Below are positions 1 through 5,052 of a stretch of DNA of 8,185 bases, piece by piece. This DNA comes from DATMBL01 sp050735975. GTDB lineage: Bacteria > Desulfobacterota > Binatia > UBA9968. The stretch spans positions 1 through 8,185 of the forward strand of contig JBOHVS010000247.1 in the NCBI GenBank assembly GCA_050735975.1, in the 5' to 3' direction. Position numbers and translations under genes: made by a program. The stretch's first letter is position 1; each line of letters starts with the position of its first letter. The notes under the pieces were generated by a model that made no database searches, had not been told where the DNA came from, and worked only from the letters and a program-made list of their open reading frames with translations.

Positions 1-442
1 AAATCAGCTCCGTGCCTTTGTAATCGATGCGCTCCGGGACTTCTTCCACGAGCTTGCGCGGCACAAACGGCTCGGGCTTATCCAGAGCGGAACGATGCGC
101 GGTTTCGTTTTCCGTCAGGCCTTCGGCGATCTTGCCGCGCATCATGTGCAGGGTGTCGCCGAAACCCCGGGTGATGATCAAGCCGGTTTTGGCACCGGTG
201 CGAGTGATCAGCGTGTTATCGCCGATGGTGCAGGCGTGAAAAAACAGGCGGGTCGCGCACAACACCTCGTCGGCGCCTTTGAGACCGAGATTTCTAGCCG
301 CATCACCCGCTGAGTTCAGCGCCCCTTCGGAAAAATCGGCTGGCGTCGAAAGCGACTTGCCGACGGTCACGGTACCCTCTTCGTCCAGCACTACGCAATC
401 TGTAAACGTTCCACCGATATCTACACCAACCACATAGTTCAT
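1..442 (-). CDS. hyuA: N-methylhydantoinase A / HyuA-type protein, 5' part only
   Basis: The window holds the first 147 codons; the rest lies beyond position 1. The protein begins MNYVVGVDIGGTFTDCVVLD. The GVDIGGTFTD segment (residues about 6-15) is the ASKHA-type phosphate-binding loop of the hydantoinase A / 5-oxoprolinase N-terminal domain. Further family-like stretches are a TLITRTGAKTGLIITRGFGDTL block around residues 78-99 and a following RGKIAEGL segment. The family includes ATP-dependent N-methylhydantoinases, 5-oxoprolinases and acetone or acetophenone carboxylase subunits. The N-terminus alone cannot tell these apart, so the substrate is unknown. The ATG at 440-442 starts right at the motif-bearing sequence and has only a weak GGGGTG ribosome site. 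It is 664 bp from hemD and is probably transcribed separately. The family call is firm; the substrate is open. Confidence 0.88.
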   Translation of the reverse strand, partial: MNYVVGVDIGGTFTDCVVLDEEGTVTVGKSLSTPADFSEGALNSAGDAARNLGLKGADEVLCATRLFFHACTIGDNTLITRTGAKTGLIITRGFGDTLHMMRGKIAEGLTENETAHRSALDKPEPFVPRKLVEEVPERIDYKGTELI

Positions 443-512
443 GATCTTTTCACCCCGTTGTCTTCATGGAAGCATGCGCTAACAAGCGTAACGTCCGCGG
501 CAATGAATACCG

Positions 513-545
513 GTTTAACTTTGCACCTTCGCGAAAAGTTCAAAT
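513..545 (-). promoter_or_regulatory. Possible operator dyad upstream of the hyuA-type gene
   Basis: AACTTT at 517-522 and AAAGTT at 535-540 form an inverted pair 12 bp apart. With one bulged base the arms extend to TTTAACTTT and AAAGTTCAAA. The site lies about 75-100 bp upstream of the HyuA start, where a repressor or activator could act. I see no convincing -35/-10 pair next to it, and no regulator gene is adjacent. A chance match remains possible. Confidence 0.25.
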
Positions 546-655
546 CGGCGCCTTAGAGATTGCACATTTGCGGGGATTATCGCAACTCATGAATTGACGC
601 ATGGTTTGTCCCCGAACCTTCCGGGAAACGCTTGTTGGATTCCAGTCGCGGGTAT

Positions 656-901
656 ATTACTAAGGAGTTCATTGGTAAGTAGACATCGAGCAACCGAGGG
701 GCGAGGCCTTGAGAGCGCGGGCACAGGAGCGTGGAGGTCGCGTTCAGGCCCCGACCTCGGTATCACCACCCTTGGAGCGGACGGGGCGGTGGCCTACAAG
801 GCACAGACCTATTGACCGCGCTCGAAAGGGATCGGCCCGAGAGTTGCGGCGCTTTTAGGAGGATGTCCCGTTGTCAAGATACTTATGAACTCCTTAGTAA
901 T
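656..901. repeat. Segment bounded by perfect 17-bp inverted repeats (MITE or invertible segment)
   Basis: ATTACTAAGGAGTTCAT at 656-672 is the exact reverse complement of the sequence at 885-901, with 212 bp between them. The total of 246 bp suits a MITE. Perfect arms of this length around about 200 bp also suit a site-specific invertible segment. The bases just outside the arms (GGGTAT on the left, CCCTGA on the right) are not an obvious target duplication. Inside the right arm, traces of similarity (AAGTA followed by GACA) continue for a few bases, so the arms may once have been longer. There is no recombinase or transposase in the window. The inverted repeat is directly visible; its nature is inferred. 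Confidence 0.75.
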
Positions 902-1106
902 CCCTGAACGACTTAATAGGAAGAAATTGCTTCCGCTCGACAGGGAGTATCGGCCGGAAAGCGAGGAGATGCCGCCCCTATTGATTTTAGGTGTGGCAGT
1001 AGTGTGGATGTATTTGGAGCGCGTTGCGTGTACGTACGGCCCCTGGACAGCAGGGTACGGCGGTGGGGCTATCGGCGTACAAACATCAACAATCTGGAGA
1101 TGCGAC

Positions 1107-1976
1107 CTACTTGTTAAGAATAGCACAGGCTTGTCGTTTCTTTTCCAACGCCTCCCGTCCATGTTGCGCCAGCTCGCCGATGAGCTGGCCCATCTTGGGA
1201 TGCTCAGGTTCGAAATCGGCGCGAAGCCCGACTCTGGCGAGCGCTTCGCTGCAAACCGGCCCGATGGAAGCCACCAGCACTCGCGCAAATGCAGCGCGCA
1301 GATCGCTTTCCACGTGATCTTGCCGGGCTACTTTGAAAAGATGTTCGACTTGAGTGGCGCTGGTGAAAACGGCAATATCCGCTCCTCCGTTCTTGACTTC
1401 CCTGATTGCGGTTCGCAGCGGGCCGATATCTTCCGGCAGAGCCCAGCGATATACCGGCACCCGAGCTACGGTCGCACCACGGGCCTCCAGGCATGAAAGC
1501 AGCTCGTCATTCGTGACCCCGTATTCCTGGACCGCAACTCGCTTGCCTTTGAGCTCCATATTGCCGTCGATGATCGAGAGAACCTCTTTCCAGGTGTTCG
1601 GCTCCGGCGCGGTCATCGTCGGGCTTAAGCCTAGTTCTTTGAGGGCCGAAACCGGCTTTGGCCCGCGAGCGATGATGGCAACACTGCCGAGAAGCTCAGC
1701 GATGCGTTCTTTTGAATAGTGTGCCGCGAGCGTCTCTACCATTGTTCGCGTGCCCACGCCCGTGAGAAGAATAACCGCGTCGATCTCGCCTGCAATGAGT
1801 TTTTTGAAAAACTCCAGCGGCGCGGTGTTTTCAGAGAGCGGAATTTCGCGCATTGAAGGGGCGACGATCGGCTCGCCGCCTTGTCGCCGGATGAGTTCGG
1901 CCGTCTCGCGCGCCCGCCGGCTTTCGAACGAGACGACTTTGAGTCCCTGCAAACCTGCTCTCACGTTCATATCCAT
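1107..1976 (-). CDS. hemD: Uroporphyrinogen-III synthase
   Basis: HemD closes and inverts ring D of hydroxymethylbilane to give uroporphyrinogen III, the common precursor of siroheme, heme and cobalamin. The 289-aa reading has the family's two-lobe pattern. An N-terminal stretch LKVVSFESRRARETAELI (from about residue 12) is followed by ILLTGVGTRTMVETL. The second lobe carries AVFTSATQVEHLF and VASIGPVCSEALARVG, which match the conserved porphyrin-binding regions. The family is usually about 250-260 aa. The frame stays open upstream to 2204, across the cobA end and a repeat, but homology begins only after the ATG at 1974-1976. A second ATG at 1968-1970 is equally possible, and neither has a strong ribosome site. 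It is the last gene of the operon, 143 bp after cobA, and the gap holds a REP-like hairpin. The product is secure; the start is not. Confidence 0.9.
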   Translation of the reverse strand: MDMNVRAGLQGLKVVSFESRRARETAELIRRQGGEPIVAPSMREIPLSENTAPLEFFKKLIAGEIDAVILLTGVGTRTMVETLAAHYSKERIAELLGSVAIIARGPKPVSALKELGLSPTMTAPEPNTWKEVLSIIDGNMELKGKRVAVQEYGVTNDELLSCLEARGATVARVPVYRWALPEDIGPLRTAIREVKNGGADIAVFTSATQVEHLFKVARQDHVESDLRAAFARVLVASIGPVCSEALARVGLRADFEPEHPKMGQLIGELAQHGREALEKKRQACAILNK

Positions 1977-2017
1977 CGGAACAGTTGATTCACAATGGCC
2001 GCGGCCGGAAGGGCTCG

Positions 2018-2031
2018 CCCGCGAAGGCGGG
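2018..2031. repeat. REP-like palindrome in the cobA-hemD gap
   Basis: CCCGCGAAGGCGGG forms a 5-bp GC stem around a GAAG loop and is followed by GAACCCA. This matches the widespread 'CCCGC-GAA(A/G)-GCGGG-AA(C/T)CCA' intergenic palindrome known from many proteobacterial genomes. It occupies part of the 143-bp gap between cobA (stop at 2120) and hemD, in an operon whose other gaps are short or overlapping. It probably arrived by insertion. It could stabilise or attenuate the mRNA upstream of hemD. Confidence 0.55.
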
Positions 2032-2119
2032 AACCCAGTGTCGCTGCTTCTCCATCGTCCGCGAATAATGCGGTCTAGAAAGAAACCGCCGATGCCGGCC
2101 GTCTTATACAGTAAACTAT

Positions 2120-2929
2120 CTATCCTCCCACAGATCGGTTGATGAGATCTTGCTGACCGTGTGACCCAAATCGATCGGCATGCTCTGAAGCCGGCGTAAA
2201 CCACTCCAACCTCGTTCCAAGCTCAACCACTCTGCCAACGACGATGACCGCCGGAGACTGAATATGAGCGGCTTTTTCAACAATATCGGCAAGAGTACCC
2301 GTTATGGTTTCTTGAGCGTTGGTCGTGCCCCAGCGAATCACGGCAACCGGCGTGTCGACAGATAAACCATGAAGAATCAGCTCCGTCGTAATCTGGCGAA
2401 GCCTCTTTACGCCCATCAGTATCACCACTGTGTCCACGGCAAGCGCGAGCTTAGCCCAATCGACCGACGATTGCGTCTTGCTCGCCTCGTGGCCGGTGAC
2501 CACCGCGAAGGATGAAGCAAGCTTTCTATGGGTAACCGGAATCCCCGCATAGGCCGGCACCGCCACCGCCGAGCTGACCCCCGGGACAATTTCGAAAGGA
2601 ACGCCGGCGTCGGCAAGAGCCTCGGCCTCTTCACCTCCTCTGCCAAAGACAAAGGGATCGCCGCCTTTGAGTCGAACCACCTGGTAACCAACGCGGGCGA
2701 GATCGACGAGAATCCGGGTGATTTCTTCCTGGGCGATGCAGTGCCGTCCCGCCCGCTTGCCGACAAAGATCCTTTCGGCAACCGGCGAAGCCTGTTCGAG
2801 AAGGATCGGATTCACCAATCGATCGTAGACAATCACCTGAGCTTTATGCAGTAGTTCGAGTCCGCGCACGGTGATGAGGCCCGGATCCCCCGGTCCCGCG
2901 CCGACGAGATAGACCTTGCCTAATTGCAT
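2120..2929 (-). CDS. cobA: Uroporphyrinogen-III C-methyltransferase (SUMT)
   Basis: This enzyme uses two S-adenosylmethionines to methylate uroporphyrinogen III at C2 and C7, giving precorrin-2 for siroheme (and cobalamin). The 269-aa protein shows the full SUMT signature set: KVYLVGAGPGDPGLITVRG near residues 5-23, YDRLVNP at 35-41, RLKGGDPFVFGRGGEE at 86-101, and VPGVSSAVAVPAYAGIPVTHR at 115-135, followed by VVTGHE. The length is normal for a stand-alone CobA; it is not fused to CysG or HemD. The ATG at 2927-2929 follows a GGAGAGAAACT ribosome site. It overlaps the stop of the precorrin-2 dehydrogenase gene by 10 bp, which implies translational coupling. Confidence 0.96.
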   Translation of the reverse strand: MQLGKVYLVGAGPGDPGLITVRGLELLHKAQVIVYDRLVNPILLEQASPVAERIFVGKRAGRHCIAQEEITRILVDLARVGYQVVRLKGGDPFVFGRGGEEAEALADAGVPFEIVPGVSSAVAVPAYAGIPVTHRKLASSFAVVTGHEASKTQSSVDWAKLALAVDTVVILMGVKRLRQITTELILHGLSVDTPVAVIRWGTTNAQETITGTLADIVEKAAHIQSPAVIVVGRVVELGTRLEWFTPASEHADRFGSHGQQDLINRSVGG

Positions 2930-3570
2930 AGTTTCTCTCCTAACTCCTTCAAAAGCAGCTCTTTGGCTCGAGCAAGATCGCCATGCTCGATATGCCTCCG
3001 GACATCGCCGTTCAGCGCTTTTCGCCAAAGTTCATAACCAGGCGCAATCGAACGTTCACGCAGCTCTGCTCTGACTTCGGCCGCTACATCGATAAGCGAT
3101 CCGAAATTGTCCGCGAAATGGTTTTCCAGTTCCTCGCGAATGTTTCTCGCTAAAGCCGGGCTTTTGCCGCCGGTCGAAAAGGCTACCATGAAATCTCCGC
3201 GACGGAGCACGGAAGGAAGAATGAAGTCACAGTGCGTGGGATCATCGGCGGCGTTCACCCAAATTCGGCGGCTCCTCCCTTCTTGATAAACGGCCTCATT
3301 GACTTTTCCGTCACCCGTCGCCACAAAGACGACTTCGGCATCTGCGAGATCTCCCACAACGTAGTTTCTCGGCTCGTGCTTGATCTTTCCGCTCTGAGCC
3401 CAAGCTGAAAGTTGATGGGTGATTTCCGCGCTGATCACGGTCACGGACGCTCCTGCGGAAATGAGGCCCAATACCTTGCGTTCGGCAACGATACCGCCGC
3501 CGATGACGACGCAAGAGCGCCCTGTCATATTCAGGCATATTGGATAGAACTGCATCGAATTCCACTTCAT
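2920..3570 (-). CDS. Precorrin-2 dehydrogenase / siroheme synthase N-terminal type
   Basis: This protein oxidises precorrin-2 to sirohydrochlorin with NAD+. In some homologues (Met8p, the CysG N-domain) it also inserts iron to give siroheme. The 216-aa protein matches the CysG N-terminal half: a Rossmann start CVVIGGGIVAERKVLGLISAG near residues 20-40, then NAADDPTHCDFILPSVLRRGDFMVAFSTGGKSPALA, which carries the family's conserved acidic residues and the STGGKSP turn, then a helical dimerisation tail. No separate ferrochelatase is in the window, so this protein may do both steps; that is inference. Start candidates are the ATG at 3568-3570 and an in-frame ATG at 3553-3555 that would begin MQFYPICL, closer to typical family starts. 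Neither has a strong ribosome site. It lies 115 bp after cysH, and that gap is filled by a hexamer repeat. Confidence 0.92.
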   Translation of the reverse strand: MKWNSMQFYPICLNMTGRSCVVIGGGIVAERKVLGLISAGASVTVISAEITHQLSAWAQSGKIKHEPRNYVVGDLADAEVVFVATGDGKVNEAVYQEGRSRRIWVNAADDPTHCDFILPSVLRRGDFMVAFSTGGKSPALARNIREELENHFADNFGSLIDVAAEVRAELRERSIAPGYELWRKALNGDVRRHIEHGDLARAKELLLKELGEKLCN

Positions 3571-3634
3571 CTTTGGATGAACGCCTTAAAGCGGCAATGT
3601 GTCTGTCTTAAGCGGCCTCTCCAGCGCCCAACCG

Positions 3635-3700
3635 GGTTCAGGTTGAGGTTGAGTTTCAACCGCGGAACCTTTCCTAACCTTAGCCTTAACCTTCCTTTCC
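3635..3700. repeat. Degenerate hexamer-repeat element, copy A
   Basis: On the plus strand, GGTTCA-GGTTGA-GGTTGA (from 3635) is followed by TTTCAACC and then by TAACCT-TAGCCT-TAACCT units to about 3692, ending in TTCCTTTCC. The two halves are mutually inverted (GGTTNA against TNAACC), so the RNA can fold back on itself. The element fills the cysH-to-precorrin-2-dehydrogenase gap. It runs into the last codons of cysH, and the cysH TAA stop lies within the repeat. A related array lies at 7519-7560. Confidence 0.7.
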
Positions 3701-4444
3701 CGATGCTCGCTTTTCGCTCTTCACGTGGAGACCGCACTCCTTCGTATCCGGGTTTTCCCACCACCATCGCCCGGCGCGAAGATCCTCCACGGCCTTGACG
3801 GCGCGCGTGCAGGGAGCGCAGCCGATGCTGGGATAGCCTTGGTCATGCAGCCGGTTATAGGGAACGTTATGGTCGCGGATGTAGTTCCATACCTGTTCAT
3901 ACCTCCAATCCACGAGAGGATTGATCTTCAAAATGTTGCCGTGATCTTTGTCCAATTCGATCTTGCGGACCTCCGAACGGGTTACCGCTTGCTCGCGCCG
4001 CAAACCCGTCATCCAGGCGTTGACCTCGCTAAGCGCGCGGTTGAGCGGTTCGACCTTGCGGATCCCGCAGCACAATTTACGCAGTTCGATAGAGTTGTAA
4101 AAAAGATTCAGCCCGTGGCTGCGCACCATCTCTTGGACTTTGATTGCATCCGGAAAATACACCTCGATGCCGATGCCGTAGCGCTGGCGGATCGCATCCA
4201 TGCAATCGTAGGTCTCCTGATTGAGCCGGCCGGTATCGAGGGTAAAGATCCTGAAATCTGACCCGCGGGCGCGATGCATCATATCGATCAGCACAGACTC
4301 CTCGGCCTGAAAGGAACACGCAAGCGTAATTCTTGGAAAAAAATTTTCCAGAGCCCAGTTAAGAATTCCCTCGGCTGGAAGTTTTTCCAACCCGGCGGTA
4401 ATTTCGGTATTAGCTAAAGGTTGTGCGTCTAACGTCGTTGTCAC
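3686..4444 (-). CDS. cysH: Thioredoxin-dependent adenylylsulfate (APS) reductase, [4Fe-4S] type
   Basis: CysH reduces activated sulfate to sulfite in the cytoplasm using thioredoxin. The 252-aa protein has ACSFQAEESVLIDM (about residues 42-55, the PP-loop region), FTLDTGRLNQETYD (67-80), KLCCGIRKVEPL with the Cys pair C125-C126, and GCAPCTRAV with C209 and C212. The pattern CC...CxxC is the 4Fe-4S signature that marks APS-using rather than PAPS-using enzymes. The catalytic C237 sits in ECGLH near the C-terminus. The start is GTG at 4442-4444, preceded by GGAGAAGGAGAAGAGC, and it lies 35 bp inside the end of the upstream gene, so the two are translationally coupled. The last few residues after ECGLH and the stop codon come from a hexamer-repeat element. 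Dissimilatory AprAB is unrelated and is not present. Confidence 0.95.
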   Translation of the reverse strand: MTTTLDAQPLANTEITAGLEKLPAEGILNWALENFFPRITLACSFQAEESVLIDMMHRARGSDFRIFTLDTGRLNQETYDCMDAIRQRYGIGIEVYFPDAIKVQEMVRSHGLNLFYNSIELRKLCCGIRKVEPLNRALSEVNAWMTGLRREQAVTRSEVRKIELDKDHGNILKINPLVDWRYEQVWNYIRDHNVPYNRLHDQGYPSIGCAPCTRAVKAVEDLRAGRWWWENPDTKECGLHVKSEKRASGKEG

Positions 4445-5036
4445 GCTCTTCTCCTTCTCCTTGATTTTTCTGCAGCCGTTGCCGCAGCTCCTTTAAATTC
4501 AGCGCACAAGCGGCTTTGATGCGGATACTAAAGGTCCGGCGCGGGTCCGTGTCGCGCTCAAGCCGAATCTCGCTGTCGCCATAAAGGTCTCGCGCGAAAG
4601 ACACGATTTCATTTTCGATCTCTCGAAAAGACTCTTCAGAGTTGGGAGCAACGAGTCGATCATTGACGGACACTGATAACTCATTTCCTAGGAATCTCAC
4701 TTTGCCCCCGAGGGATGGCTCGTCTTCCAATCGCATGCAGTTTTCCAGCGCCGATTTTACCGTGCCTCTTAACCGCTCGTTATTCGATCCGTAGAGATGA
4801 TTTTTATAGTTGTAGAGAAGGCCGCGACGATTACCGGTCTCGTCGATGCTCACGTTAGCGTCGCCGGCCACCAGAACGATTCCCGGACCTGCTTGCATAT
4901 GGCTGTAGTCGGCGACGTCGAGATAGACGCCATCGCCGGCCTGGATCCAACCGTGAAAGAGATCGATAAAATCCGTCAGCGGCACGGTGTTGGCCTCCGC
5001 CATAAAGAATTTAACGTTGACTTTCTGTAGTTCCAT
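4410..5036 (-). CDS. Unnamed conserved-looking 208-aa protein between the reductase and cysH
   Basis: I cannot assign a function. The sequence starts MELQKVNVKFF and continues DFIDLFHGWIQ (about 22-32), LDVADYSHMQAGPGIVLVAGDANVSID (39-65), and RRGLLYNYKNHLYGSNNERLRGTV (70-93). It then has a mixed alpha/beta second half and a charged tail (QGEGEERDNDVRR). This reads as a soluble cytoplasmic protein with regular strands and helices; there is no signal peptide or membrane segment. It has only two cysteines (C100, C177), so there is no obvious Fe-S site. I recall similar unannotated proteins in other environmental genomes, but could not check this. The ATG follows GGAGCGAAG, 16 bp after the reductase stop, and its 3' end overlaps cysH by 35 bp. 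Its position between the two reductive steps suggests a role in sulfite or siroheme-enzyme function; that is inference. Confidence 0.85.
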   Translation of the reverse strand: MELQKVNVKFFMAEANTVPLTDFIDLFHGWIQAGDGVYLDVADYSHMQAGPGIVLVAGDANVSIDETGNRRGLLYNYKNHLYGSNNERLRGTVKSALENCMRLEDEPSLGGKVRFLGNELSVSVNDRLVAPNSEESFREIENEIVSFARDLYGDSEIRLERDTDPRRTFSIRIKAACALNLKELRQRLQKNQGEGEERDNDVRRTTFS

Positions 5037-5052
5037 CTTCGCTCCGAGATGG

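Larger units (their letters stand above)
443..1106. other. 664-bp stretch with no convincing gene
   Basis: This lies between the hyuA-type start and the end of hemD. Open frames here are short or are antisense extensions into hemD, and none gives a recognisable domain or a good ribosome site at a suitable start. The stretch contains the dyad near 513-545 and the inverted-repeat element at 656-901. It also holds a small hairpin with arms GAGGTCG (734-740) and CGACCTC (752-758), a GGAAG/CTTCC hairpin at 919-934, and a bulged hairpin at about 1033-1059 (CGTA/TACG outer arms, CCCTG/CAGGG inner arms) downstream of hemD. None of the hairpins is followed by a T-run on the operon strand, so no intrinsic terminator is called. 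Confidence 0.6.

Noticed and set aside
1033..1059. Intrinsic terminator after hemD
   Set aside because: The hairpin is bulged and no T-run follows it on the minus strand.
809..1288. 159-codon minus-strand open frame
   Set aside because: It overlaps the secure hemD end in another frame and has no family-like segments.
885..1496. 203-codon plus-strand open frame starting MNSLVIPERL
   Set aside because: Two thirds of it is antisense to hemD, no domain is recognisable, and the only strong AGGAGG lies too far upstream of the ATG.
1977..2204. Longer hemD start giving a 365-aa protein
   Set aside because: The added residues overlap cobA and encode a repeat; HemD similarity starts only after the ATG at 1976/1970.
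3635..3700. CRISPR-like array
   Set aside because: Units are 6 bases with no spacers; this is a degenerate simple repeat with inverted halves.
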